Shown piece by piece: positions 1 through 19,083 of a stretch of 64,000 bases of DNA; position 1 is the first letter of the stretch, and every line of letters begins with the position of its first letter. The stretch spans positions 620,001 through 684,000 of the forward strand of contig JADLSH010000113.1 in assembly GCA_016169945.1 (NCBI GenBank), given 5' to 3'. Under the pieces are notes generated by a model, which worked only from the letters and a program-made list of their open reading frames with translations, ran no database searches and was not told the origin of the DNA. This stretch comes from Trachythela sp. YZ-2020 (lineage: Eukaryota > Cnidaria > Anthozoa > Malacalcyonacea > Clavulariidae). Both the position numbers and the translations under genes were made by a program.

Positions 1-7845
<7,845 letters not shown>

Positions 7846-8434
7846 GATTGCCGCGAACAAAGCGTGCTTCACTCGGATTAGTATTTGTACTACAGTATAC
7901 CCAGCTATACATATATTTACCTAAGTGTCCTACAGTGTACTTTGATGTATCAATATGTACCCTGGTGTACCTATATGTACCTATGCGTACCACAGTGTAC
8001 ATAAGTGTATCTAAGTGTATATAAGTGTATGCTAGTGTACTACAATGTTCTATTATGTTCTACAGTGTACCTAAATGTGCATAAGTGTACTAAAGTGTAT
8101 CTCAGAGTACTGTACTGTACCTCATTGTACTCTATTGTACTATAATGTAGTACAGTGTACTATAGTGTACCTCGATGTACCTAAGTGTACCACATTGTAC
8201 TAAGTTGTCCTACAGTGTACTTAAGTGTACCTAAGTGCACACCGCAGTACACTAAAGTGTACCAAGGTGTACATAAGTATACCTTAGTGTATCTAAATGT
8301 ACCTTAGTGTAGTAAAATGTACCAAGTGTACCTAAATGTACCTTTACATGTACCTAAGTGTACCTACAATATATAAAATATGCGCAGTCACATCATTACG
8401 TATTTGAAAACAACAACAAGAACGAAGCGAAATA
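7846..8434. promoter_or_regulatory. Shared U2AF2/WBP2 bidirectional promoter interval
   Basis: The start codons of two divergent genes are 589 bp apart, so 5' leaders and both core promoters should lie here or close by. No TATA box is obvious. Most of the interval (7905-8372) is the 10-bp minisatellite listed separately, which leaves only about 60 bp on each side that is not repeat. Promoter function is inferred from arrangement alone. Confidence 0.6.
7905..8372. repeat. 10-bp minisatellite (CCTAAGTGTA-like) between divergent genes
   Basis: About 45 imperfect copies of a 10-bp unit best written CCTAAGTGTA. Units vary mainly at positions 2-6 and the GTGTA/ATGTA end is well kept. The register is almost uninterrupted; a few units have 1-2 extra or missing bases (near 8250, 8325, 8345). 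One unit per about one helical turn would put the same base pairs on the same DNA face throughout. Confidence 0.9.
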
Positions 8435-10944
8435 ATGGCAGTGAATCAAACAAAATCACAAAACGGTCAACTTTTCTTGACGAACGACTAGTAAGTGAAG
8501 AAAATTTATTATTTAAAAAGTAATTTATTGTCTTCTCACTACGTTTCCTTCTTTACAGCGTCATCTCGGACAAGAATGGAGTCGAATTCAGCTTTGAAAA
8601 ATCGGGGAACTTGCCTGGCTATTTGTTGGCTTCTAGGACAGGAAGGCTGATTTTGACAGGGCAAAAGGTAGCTGGATGTTTTCGATTGTATACAGAGTTG
8701 TGTTGATCATGAAGGAACATAAAACGTTTATCTTTTATATTTTGCAGATTATTTTTGTGAATGCCAAAGTGAATGACCAATGTCAGACAATCACTATGGC
8801 GTTTCATTACATACGAAATTTAGAGGTCAATAATTATTGATTTTAATCTAGGCTGTATTTATCATAAGTGAAAGCATCTATACAAGTCAACACCTTTCTC
8901 AATTTTAAATATTAAAGTTCAAATTAACATAGTTTATCAAAATGAGTTAAGATGAATACAGAATGAAAATGTATTGCTAGATATGACAGCTGATTTATAA
9001 CATGTTTTACCCTGGCGCATAGCCTGCACACAGACTGACTTAGCATCTACAAAGTTCTGCATAATTTACACATTGTCATTTGTCTATATTCAAGTTGCCA
9101 CGCATAAAGCGAATCTATGTACGTTATCACATGTACCCACCCACCGGAGTAAGGTCGATCAGGCACCCTTGGTTCAGGTACTTTCAAAATGAGCGCTGCA
9201 ACATCGTAAACATGGTTTTAGGTTAGTTTTATGAATTTGACCAGTTTTACACAAGTAAGTTGCGATTTATATAAGTCGCGACCCACCTACTCTGAATGTC
9301 TATTCATTATGAATGGCTGATATTAAATATATTATAACGTCAACCGAAATAAAATATGTGCCAAACATTTCTTGTAATTACAGATAAAACAACCGATATT
9401 TGGAGCTAACTACCTTCAGGCAGACATCACTGCCGAGCCCGGAGGTACTTTGACACTAATCTATTTTCAACATGGGATGTTATTATACTATTTTTAAAGT
9501 TTGTATTCAAAACTATTTTTCATTAATTCTCCCAGCTGGTTGGCAAGGCGATGCTGTTTTCAAAGTGATTTTCAGTAAAGGTGGTGCCATCGAATTTGCA
9601 GAAGCCTTTCAAAGAGCGGTCCGAAATGGTAAAATACAAAATATACATGTTTTGTATTTACTATATACTTATAAATATAAAGGAACACTCTCTTCTATTC
9701 ATTCATTTTAAGGCTGAAATACACACAAAAACATCCTACTTTATTATTTTACTCTGTCTAAGATGAGATGATTTTAATCATTAACCTGCCACTCAATGCT
9801 AGACAATTTTACCTACTTTAATCTACTTAATTTTCATTTATTTTCTCAGCCAGAGCAGGTGGTCATCCGCCAATGCATCAACCAGCGGCAATGAATGGTC
9901 ATTACTTTATTCCACCACAGCAACAGCCACAGCCTGGTCCAGCTAATGATTACTATGGTTACCCAGCTGCTGGTTATGTCCCACCACCAGCTTATCAGCC
10001 ACAGGTACAGTCATCTATAGAGATCAGTGGCTGTAGTAGGTAGAATAGTTTAGAACTGATAGAGCTATCCAGTACAAATAAAGTTAGTTTAGTTTAGGTT
10101 TCCTCCTGTAGTAACACTGGATCAATAAGGAATGACTCTTACTGGATCTCTAGAGAGAACAGTTTAGAACTGATAGAGCTATCCAGTATAAATAAAGTTA
10201 GTTTAGGTTTCCTCCTGTAGTAACACTGGATCAATAAGAGATGGCTCTTGCTGGACCTCTAGAGAGAACAGTTTAGAACTCAACTGATAGAGCTATCCAG
10301 TATAAATAAAGTTAGTTTAATTTAGAGGGAATCTTGTTCTTATTCTGTTCTCAACTTTCTTCACTCTCCAGCCGTACCCTCCACCATACAATGGTGCACC
10401 ACCAATGCAGTATAACCAGTACCCGGCTAGCGCTCCACCACCACAATCTGGTTAGTATTTTATCTCAATTACAGTGAACCTGTTCTTAACAGGGTTCATC
10501 AGTTCAACTAATCTACTATCACATGAAACTCACAAGGCTAAAGTAAAATCTTACACTTGGTGTCCATATTTTAGGTGGTAAAGCAGCCGAAGCGTATGCA
10601 TCTGGACAGAATGTATTTGTTCCTGCACCTCAGGTAATGTATACTCACAGATATTGGATCTTTAACATAATTTATATGTGGATTACATGTACTTAAACCA
10701 TAGTAGCAATAGTTTCTCTTTAAGGCACAGTTGTGCTTATTATATGGCAAACCTAAATGACATAAACTCATTATTTGAGCTCCTTCACGTGAGGTTTGAA
10801 GCATGGACAGTTCGATATTTGTACAAGGCCTAAATGTATCCTGACTACATTAATAGTGACTGTTAAACTTTTGTATTTTAGGGAAACTTTGCACCATCCG
10901 CTCCACCACCCCCTTACGAAGAAAGCGACAAGAAATATCAATAA
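8435..10944 (+). CDS. WBP2: WBP2, WW domain-binding protein 2 (GRAM domain, PPxY motifs)
   Basis: WBP2 is an adaptor and transcriptional co-activator that binds WW-domain proteins such as YAP/WWOX/NEDD4-type ligases. Exons (plus): 8435-8490, 8559-8667, 8748-8825, 9384-9444, 9536-9628, 9850-10004, 10372-10450, 10575-10633, 10882-10944, all GT-AG with continuous phase, giving 250 residues (human 261). The GRAM domain spans about residues 15-135 and includes IKQPIFGANYL and GGAIEFAEAF, typical of the family. The C-terminal half is rich in Pro, Tyr, Gln and Ala, with PPPY at about 187-190 and PPPPYEE at about 238-244 as WW ligands. The start is the only ATG that gives an N terminus like the family. 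Three SINE-tail units lie in the intron at 10005-10371. Confidence 0.95.
10037..10327 (+). repeat. Three tandem SINE-tail units in a WBP2 intron
   Basis: Same repeat as at 5755-6300, in the opposite orientation and so again sense-oriented with respect to its host gene's antisense/sense difference (U2AF2 is minus, repeat minus; WBP2 is plus, repeat plus). Units begin with AGAACAGTTTAGAACTGATAG and end in AATAAAGTTAGTTTAG. No SINE head is present here. Confidence 0.8.
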
Positions 10945-11257
10945 ACATTTCAATGGAAATGAACTTAATATCATGTAGTTAATTTCGATATTGTGTGAAC
11001 GCACGCTAAAGTTTTGCCTACAGACAGCTATTGTAAAATAGTACATGGGAGAAATATTGTATTAATGTCGATCGTATTTTAAAGGTAGTTTAATGTTCTG
11101 TCGGTGAAACAGCTGTAGAAAATAATACATGTACGAAAACTATAATACTGTCAGTAGTATTTAATTTAAAAGAAAGTAAGTAAATAGTGTCAATTGCATT
11201 GTACACACTGCAGCGGTCGCATTGCTGTAACAAAAATCATTCATTGAATTTGATACC

Positions 11258-11263
11258 AATAAA
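11258..11263 (+). terminator. Candidate WBP2 polyadenylation signal AATAAA
   Basis: An AATAAA hexamer 314 bp after the WBP2 stop. Another AATAAA-like hexamer (CAATAAAC) overlaps the stop codon at 10940, too close to be the main signal. The 3' UTR would then be about 330 bp. Assigned from position and motif only. Confidence 0.4.
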
Positions 11264-11773
11264 TTAATATCAATAAGAATATTCAAAAAGGATTATTTTT
11301 AATCAATAAATAGTAACTTTAATTAAACAACAACCCATGTGGAACAATTATAGGGAAGATACATATATAGTTACTAGTCATACATTCATTATAGTATGAA
11401 CGATTTAAGTTAATAAATAGATATATAGGAATTATATACGACTCTACGTCAGTTAGTTGAGTTCGTGGTGTCGACTGCGTATCCAAATGACGTGTTCTGC
11501 GTCCGGATGAAAGTGCACTGAGTTGAATTATATGACATGCAGCTGAGACTGGATGATTTAAAATATGTCTATCAAAGTATTCAACGTTTACCATCCATTT
11601 GTGTTGAATTTTAATACCAGCATATTTTGTCTACTGCAAAGAAAATGAATGAAATAGTTGTTCTTCAAACCTAATCGTTCTTCAAGCAACTTTTTCGCAT
11701 ATTCAAATACATTGCATGAACATGTCATTTGGATGGGGGCAGTCGACATTACAAATTGGCTATATCACGTTTG
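11264..11773. other. Spacer between convergent WBP2 and TRAF-A
   Basis: Holds the presumed 3' UTR of TRAF-A (minus). At 11548-11600 there is a half copy of the inverted-repeat family seen whole at 14226-14364 (GACTGGATGATTTAAAATAT and a nearby CATCCATT). Nothing coding seen. Confidence 0.5.
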
Positions 11774-14700
11774 TCAGTCTACGATGATTTTAATAAATAG
11801 AGCATCGTCTTTGATATATTGACGATTATTCAAGCTATCAAGCGGCATAAACAGCGGGGAGCCTGATGCTATATTCATATCAGACTTCGGGCGTTGGAAA
11901 GACGAACTTTGAGAGTCGGAATTAAACGCATCGATCATGTGATCTCCATTTCCTTGATCCATTAACATCATAGTAATCTTCTTCTGAAATGGCCAGGTTT
12001 GAAGGGCATCGTAATCACCTTTCATAACAACAAAAAACAAGGAAAGGTGAGTCCCTTTTCCAAATCCATCCCCATTCATGTAGATTTTAGCACACATTTT
12101 ATATCCAAACTGAGCGCTGTAGAAATGTGGACTATATAAAGCCGTCTTCACTCCATTGATAGCATCCTGTCGCTTCCTCTGGTAGCCTTCAATCTTCCAA
12201 AGTAAGACACCATTGTAGCTAATTTTGGTTTGTGGTGGTTCTCTTGGATCTAAGTCTACAAATCTGGCCGTCATGACAGCAACGGATTCATCAAGTTGGT
12301 CCACTTTGATTTGGTATCTCTCAACTAATTCCGTTTTCTCTCTCAATTGGGTCTCCAGTCTGTTATTTTTTGTTTGTAATTTTTCAATTTCTTTCCCCAT
12401 TTTAACCTCAAGTCGTCTAATTTCAGCGTTACTCCCCGCCCCATTAGAAGTACTGCTAGCTTGGTTTGAATTCACGTTCTCCAATCTTCTCATTAGTCCA
12501 GTTACAGTTGCCATCATTGCAGAGAATTTATTTTCCATGCTCTTAATTTCGGTCGAAATTGCTTCTTTCATTCTGTTTACTTCATCCAAAACCAGCTGTT
12601 TCGTTGCAAAACTGTCGAATTTCGGAGCGAGACTCTGCATTTCGCTTTGTAATGTGAAAATAAACCTCAACAACAACTGTATGTGAAAACGAGACGCGTC
12701 TTTGTAGTGCTTGCGAAGTTCCTTTCTTTTGCCAACCTAAATATACCAAGTCATATATTTAAAATACAATAAAAACATCACTGTTTTTGAACGACATGCT
12801 GAAGTAGTTCTTATACAACATGTACTTAGTATTAAATCATGCAAACGTGTGTCAACAATTCTGAAGTTGACCAACATCTGCTGCCCCAGTTAACGTTTAC
12901 TGAACCACATCAATACAGTGCAAATGTACTTACATTTGTATGGTCACAGCCAATCGGTTTAAAATCGCATTCCACTTCAATTTCTTCACATTCCTCATTT
13001 TGATGTTTTCTCATTTCCCTTCGAGGTATATTCGTTAACTTACAAAATTCACATGTGAGTGGAGCAGCCTCACAAGTTTCTTCTAAATGTTCCTAAGTAC
13101 AGAAAGCAAAGTCGCATAAGCCTATATTCAAATTTGAATCGATAGTATACTATAGTGACTTGTTGTATAAAGAATCTTCAGTTCAAGCACATTCACATGT
13201 TTGCTTGCGTGGGTATATACTAGTATTTTATGTCTCTAATGCAATAGTTCTCAGGGTGGAATTGGGTGAACATACCTCCATTGAAGCAAAAGGCAGCGTT
13301 TCTTGACAATTCTTACACTGGGCCGATCGAAATAGGCATTCTTCTTGCAAATGTTTTGCCAAAAAGCAACGTTTGACTTCTGTCGTACATTGACTGTGAA
13401 CACATTTAATCACCGTGTAATCACATGTGTTTATATGAGCCTGTAAAGTAAAATATGAATAGGGAACGTTATTTACAGTATATATTCGATTAACATGGGA
13501 AACATGACTAGGAAACAATGCTTCCTGGTTTGTCCACCTTCAGAAAACATGGCTAGGAAACAATGCTTCCTGGTTTGTCCACCTTCAGAAAACATGGCTA
13601 GGACACAATATGTTTCCTGGTTTCCCGATGTTTTGAAGTTTGATATAAAGTTAGAGTAATGCCAATGGTAAGATTAGAACTTAGAAGAACAATTCATTAC
13701 GGTTTTTATTCAAACTTCTATAGAGTAATAGTAACCTGTAAATCTTTTCCAGCCCCAAACCAATCACATTCATTATTTAAACAATGCAGCTGCAATGATA
13801 CGAGTTCTCGCTGCGTGTAACGGTCCAGAAAAATCTAGGAAAAAAACATTTTATACAGTGAAAACAGTGAGGTAAATGTAAATGTAAATAGTTACATAAT
13901 AAATTTTAGTTTCACTGATTTTACTAGTGTCTAGTCAAACTAAATTTTTAAAGCGGAATATTTACTTCCTAGATCTGATATAGACAAATGTGATTTGTCA
14001 AACAAAAAATAATTAACTTACTTCGTTCTCATTTAGTGTGGAGCCATCTTTGGGACAGACTGGATTTGCATCTCTGAAAAATAGAAGTTAGTCCGTTTAT
14101 AGTTGACGAAACATTTGACGAAGCAATGCGCCCTGATGCACCCTACTTTGTTATTTCCCATTGTCTATACGATCTTGAAATTCGGAAATTAAAAAAAACA
14201 GTAGCCTTAACATTCAGCTCAACTGACTGGATGGATTAAAATATTAAGTATTAAAGTATTCAAATGTTCAGTCATCCATTCGTGATTACACATCCACCAA
14301 CAATAAAGTGCAGATAGTGACTGAACATTTGAATGCTCAGCTACACATATTTCAAATCATCCAGCTACTGTTTACCTGTGTTTTTTGGAGATTTTGCCCA
14401 CTGCAAACTGCGTCATTTGAATTGCGCCGAATTTGTATTAGACCAGATAAACCATGCATAGAACAATATAAATGTGTATAACTACCCGTGCAATCTCAAC
14501 GCATATAGCCTGGGTCACAAGTTGTTAACTCGTTTAAACGCAGAGGTCCAGTGTATAGGAAGTATTCTACAATACGTTGCCGTGGTTTGTATCTGAACCA
14601 CCTGAAAAACCTAAACGTTTCAGGCGAGGGCCCTTTCGGTCTGATCACGGACAACAAGTCAACAAGTGAGCCTGACTTCCCGAAGAAGGATCTTTGCTCG

Positions 14701-15017
14701 TAACTGCATGCGAAGTTTTCTTAATATCTTCTTGAGGCAGAAAGAAACCACGATAGCATGTTGTTATAAATTTAGGGTGGCAATGGATACCTGCGTAAAC
14801 GTGCTTCGTCGACGATCATGTATAAACCGATTTCATTTTAACAATACAGCATTGGTCGTTGCCAATCTTACCTCAAAATATGTTGAATACAGCTCATACA
14901 CATCAGATGTCCACATTGCGTCTGCATTGGTTCAATCAATAACAGCTCACATTTCGAACACAAGAACTTTATGTCGATTTTTCTTCGATCAACTTCTGAA
15001 ACCGGCTGCCCCGGCAT
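11774..15017 (-). CDS. TRAF family adaptor, copy A (RING, zinc fingers, coiled coil, MATH)
   Basis: TRAFs are cytoplasmic trimeric adaptors and E3 ligases that link TNF-receptor/TLR-type receptors to NF-kB and JNK signalling. Exons (minus): 14872-15017, 14022-14073, 13736-13834, 13276-13440, 12934-13092, 11774-12736; phases join to 527 residues. RING at 20-58: C20-x2-C23, CGHLMC (35-40), C43, then CPKD with Asp58 as last ligand, as usual in TRAFs. TRAF-type zinc fingers about 65-205; coiled coil about 215-370 (regular heptads, charged); MATH about 380-527 (YNGVLLWKI, FGYKMCAKIY, HLSLFFVVMKGDYDAL, DDALFIKIIVD). The MATH sequence is closest in memory to TRAF3/TRAF2-type domains; no one-to-one orthology is claimed. 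The last exon carries the whole MATH domain without the intron that TRAF-B and TRAF-C have after VVM(R)G. Start chosen at ATG 15017, shortly before the RING, as in TRAF-B. Confidence 0.93.
13501..13623. repeat. 45-bp tandem repeat, about 2.6 copies, in a TRAF-A intron
   Basis: Unit holds ACTAGGAAACAATGCTTCC and TGGTTTGTCCACCTTCAG. The first two copies are nearly identical, the third diverges after TTTCCTGGTTT. Next to the splice acceptor side of the exon at 13276-13440. Confidence 0.85.
14226..14364. repeat. Palindromic MITE-like element in TRAF-A intron 1
   Basis: Nested inverted repeats: outer arms CTGGATGGATTAAAATAT (left) against ATATTTCAAATCATCCAG (right); inner arms TTCAAATGTTCAGTCA against TGACTGAACATTTGAA. 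A left half of the same family lies at 11548-11600. No ORF. Confidence 0.65.
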
Positions 15018-16667
15018 ATCGAAAATCTAAAAGACAAGTGAAAGAATAGAGCACGTGTAAATTCATTACTTAATTAACAAAACCAGTTCTTTTTGTTCTC
15101 GTTTAAAAAAGGAATATTCCCATAGGTTAAATAAGCACCGCATGCATGCAAGCATAAAAGTCAAGCACAAAGAAACAAAGAAATTGAAAGTGAAAAGCGA
15201 TGAAAGAGACAAAAGAATATGAAATGAGAGAAAATAACTTGAGATTATAGGCTAGTGATCGCTAGCCATTGCACATTGGCATAGAAAATGGTTCGATTTC
15301 TCCTTTCGTTCATCAAATGGGACCCATGTATGAATTCCCGTATCAACAAATAGAACCGGACGAATTATTGATGAACCATGAACGTGGTCTGACAGAAATT
15401 CTTGCATTTTCTCCTTGTTATATAAACAAAGTTTGATTTTGATCTGCATGGTCCAAAGGTAACAAGCTCTGACTATACTCTATTTCGAACTTACGCGGGA
15501 AGGACAAATATTGCTCGTTTGTCCAGGCATCTTTAATATATCTACCGGTATATATATATATATCAGTATTCAGTAACAAGTCTGCCGTGTGGTGATCGAG
15601 TCTCAAACGAATTAATGATGGAATGAGCGACTCCAAATTACCTCATTTATATACTGTACAAAGTGTACATTAATTGTACAGTATTATTAGAATGGCCTCT
15701 GGTTGGGTTTTCCCCATTGGCATGGAGGAATTAATGAAATTTTAATTTAAGTTTATTTTCCCCTTTATAGTATAATCTATATATAGAACCGAAAGTGATA
15801 GTAAATGTTGTTAAGCAAACAGTTTATTGTAATACTTTAGCATCCCAAAACTCATGTATGCTCATCCCGACATCCGGCTTCGAGAGATAATCCACTGCTC
15901 CAGTGATTCACAAACACTGTACTCGCAATCAGATGCGAGGAACATTAAGCCTTAAGGTAGAACAATGCCAATGGCCGATGAAACTGTGCTTGAACATTCA
16001 TAATATGATATATGAATGCACGCTATTTAATATGTAGACATAATCACATAAACATTCAGCTATAAGATCAGTTCAAAGAATTGAAGTGGTAAGACCATTG
16101 ATCGACCAGGGTAAGACCCGCCGCCCACGCACAGAAACTATTTGAATATTTGGGAAAGTCCAAAATTTTCTCTTGCACTTCCGCGGACGTTTCTTTCATC
16201 AAACTGCGTGAATGTTTGATTGACAATTCAATCCTGTTTCAAAAGGCTGAGTTACACTATCGCGTTTGTTTGATCAAAGTGTGTAACAGTGCAAACCTCT
16301 TTCAAAGTCTTACAGTTAAATTGAAAGTCTCGGCGTAAAAGTTAATGACGTCATTCTGTAGCTATGGATGTATCAATATTGTGCTATATGTAGCTATTGA
16401 TACAGCAATATATTGTAGCTATTGATACGCCAAAAGCATTCTTGCGAAAATCTTAGTCTAAATTTACCAATAAAAAATTACCAATTCCTAAACGCAGGAT
16501 GATTAGCACATCCCCACTTAGTTACTTATTTACTTACGGTAGCACTAACCCTTCGTCTGGTCTGCGTGTAGCAGCCGGTTTTGGGGGGTTATTCACCTCT
16601 TCCAAAAATCCCGGCTGCTACGCAGTCTACCCTTCATCAATCAACCAGTTGCTAACAACATACATAT

Positions 16668-16717
16668 ACTGATAAGTTATACTGATAAGTTATACTGATA
16701 AGTTATACTGATAAGTT
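16668..16717. repeat. 13-bp tandem repeat, four copies
   Basis: Unit ACTGATAAGTTAT, perfect over almost four copies. Confidence 0.95.
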
Positions 16718-17742
16718 TGGAACTCCGTTATAATTGGAGAGTTATCTCTGTGTGGTAATTCCAGTCATCTGTAATTATATAAATATATATATGCATATTG
16801 CAACGGCAAAATTGTAAAATAAATTTATTGCCGATACATCGCTCACTTTGTTCGCTTTGGGTATACTCGCCTGGTTGGCACTTCGTTCCCGTGTTCGTTT
16901 CCCGGTGACTGAAACACGTATATATGTAGCATACTATGTAAAAATGATTTAAAAGCTCTGAAGATGTTGTATTGTAAGGGGTAGTTCATTATTAATACCT
17001 GGTGTTGGTACAGAAGTCTATCTGTAAACAGTGGACATTTCGCTTTATCCAACCTCAAGACGACTAACAATCATTTTTACCCAACCATCACACATTTGAA
17101 TAAAGACAAAATATATAGTCTATGTTTAAACTATGTCTATGCAATTCACCAACTGATACAATAATGGTAACATAAAAATGAATCCAGCGTTCTATTCGTA
17201 ACGTAAACTGGAATACATCGTGTGTGCTTTATTTCGGTAAATGTTGCAATTCACAATAAAAAGCTGATTGGCAATATTTTTCTCAACCTTTGACTTTGTT
17301 GAAAAAACGATTACCGAACACTATTCTTTTAGCCACCAATCCACGAATAATGAACTATCCCTAACGGCCTAAGCAACGAAACGTGGGCAAATAATATTTT
17401 TCTTGATTAATAACATTTGCTAGCTCCTCTGTAGGTATCTCTGATCACTTGGCCATGGGCCGTAAAAGAGGAAGGCCAGATAGTGATTGCTAGGCTTTTT
17501 GACGTCACACTGATCAGGAAAGGGAATTTCCCGTAACGTATGACAGTGCGTAATTTATTATCCACCCACTCAACAGATATTTGCCAATCAACAATATTCT
17601 CTGCGACGTACAAACTTTTGCTTGGCTGGTAGCAAAAGTATTAACCAAATCAGTTCGTTATATAAATTATATATTTCAATGCTACGAAGCCATATTATAT
17701 AATTCAAGCTACGGCACTATATAGACGTCACGAAGGGGATTA

Positions 17743-17995
17743 CAGTCAAATCCAGTGTTCCGTTGCGAGCAACATTGCAATATTGTCACGCAATATTGCA
17801 ATTTTGATTTGGAGATTGCTCTGAGCAATTTGCAACTGGTGTGAAAAATTGCAAATTGAAATTCAATTGGTTGTGAATTTCAATTTGCAATTTTTCACAC
17901 CAGTTGCAAATTGCTCAGAGAATCTTCAAATCAAAATTGCAATATTGCGTGACAATATTGCAATGTTGCTCGCAACGGAACACCGGATTTGACTA
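17743..17995. mobile_element. 253-bp fully palindromic MITE with TA target duplication
   Basis: Starts CAGTCAAATCCAGTGTTCCG and ends with its complement ending GGATTTGACTA, with TA on each side (17741-17742; 17996-17997), the target used by Tc1/mariner-type transposases. The two halves are complementary almost to the centre near 17868. The same terminus (CAGTCAAATCCGG after TTA) starts the element with the paired-like ORF at 55168, and both share an inner GCAATTTTGATT stretch, so that element is a candidate source of transposase. Confidence 0.85.
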
Positions 17996-18076
17996 TAAAT
18001 GCTTAGAATTTGCATAGTCATCGATATCAGAAAATCGCTTAGTCACTAGTCAGTATCATTGATCTAATAATAGGTT

Positions 18077-18136
18077 CAGATTCCAGCCGTTGGGGTTCTC
18101 GTTGCCGAGAACGAGAATCCCAACGGCTGGAATCTG
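18077..18136. repeat. 60-bp near-perfect hairpin
   Basis: Arms of about 27 bp around a 6-base loop (GCCGAG), with one mismatch. Arms begin CAGATTCCAGCCGTTGGG and end with its complement. More GC-rich than its surroundings. No run of T follows and the setting is intergenic, so this is not a terminator; probably a small fold-back insertion. Confidence 0.8.
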
Positions 18137-18412
18137 AAGCAAATGGTGCAGGTACTATGGAATACTCGAACGGAATGGACCATTCCCCTATTAAACTAAC
18201 TTTTGAACTAGGAAATTGTATCAGTACAGCTGGAAAGAGCATCCTAAGTTTAGTAAAATTGCAAAGTTTGGTTGCGAAATGTTGTAAAATGAATTCTATT
18301 TTGTTATGATTGTTATGACTACTTTATTTTCATTGGTTAATATTTTGTTCACGTGACAGCTTTTATAGCGTTGCTATAAAAGCTGATGTAATGTGTTTAT
18401 CTGTCTACTAAT

Positions 18413-18458
18413 TTCTCCTGACGAAGGGCTTTAGCTCGAAACGTCGAGATTTTGTTTA
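18413..18458 (+). ncRNA. Candidate hammerhead ribozyme motif (Penelope-like element type)
   Basis: In order: TCTC, CTGACGA (fits the hammerhead box CUGANGA), an extra A, stem GGGC-TTTA-GCTC (four pairs, one G-U), GAAA, a minimal CG, then TC and GAGA. TCTC and GAGA pair to close stem I. This is the order of a type I hammerhead with almost no stem III, the form described for Penelope-like retroelements. The extra A after the first box is a deviation. Copies at 35195-35236 and 49110-49152 have CAGACGA instead, so lack the box U. Activity cannot be judged from sequence. Confidence 0.5.
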
Positions 18459-19002
18459 TATCTCAATAGGCACACGCGAAACAACCCTCATTTGTTTTCA
18501 TAGTTTAGCAGTTTCTAGATCATACAAGTAGATTTTTGCAGTTATAGTCTCTAAAACCAAACAGTCCTTGCAAATAAAACCATCACATCCATCACTATGT
18601 ATATAGTCAAGAACCGTTTATTTTATGCAACCGATGTTGATTAACTTTAGAAGTGCTGACACTTACAAGAAAATTAAAATCTCTCAATTCCTTGACCTTT
18701 ATTTTCTTCCAAATGTAATGAAAAGAATTAACATTATATTTTCTTACTCTGATAACCGAACTGCCTGTTGACCTCCCCATCTGCTGCACAAAAGCGCCCA
18801 GTTTATACTGTTTAAGGTCAATTTTTAACGTCTATGTATATTAAAAGATACATATAGATGGATAAAACTACAAAAACAGTTTTTCACGCAGTAAAAATGA
18901 TACAAACCATTATATATCAAAATATGTCATAAATATGACTTACCTGTTTAGACTTTGAATTAAGTTTGCTTCAATTCCAAATGACGTAATACATGCAGTG
19001 AA

Positions 19003-19083
19003 CTATTGTATTTTTCAGGTAGTTTTACACAACAGTCAACCGCCGTATTTGCTGTACTCTACCCACACTGGCACCGTACCACA
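19003..19083 (+). repeat. Single arm of the 49-kb inverted repeat family
   Basis: Carries TTGTATTTTTCAGGTAGTTT and CAGTCAACCGCCGTAT, equal to the right arm at 49155-49200, followed by GCTGTACTCTACCCACACTGG, the complement of the sequence left of that structure (49030-49063). It is one end of the same mobile repeat without the second arm. Confidence 0.7.

Noticed and set aside
12225..12686. 153-codon plus-strand ORF
   Set aside because: Antisense shadow of the TRAF-A coiled-coil exon.
14666..15049. 127-codon plus-strand ORF
   Set aside because: Antisense shadow of TRAF-A exon 1 and its intron.
18077..18136. Hairpin as a transcription terminator
   Set aside because: Eukaryotic intergenic setting with no T-run and no upstream gene; better seen as a fold-back insertion.
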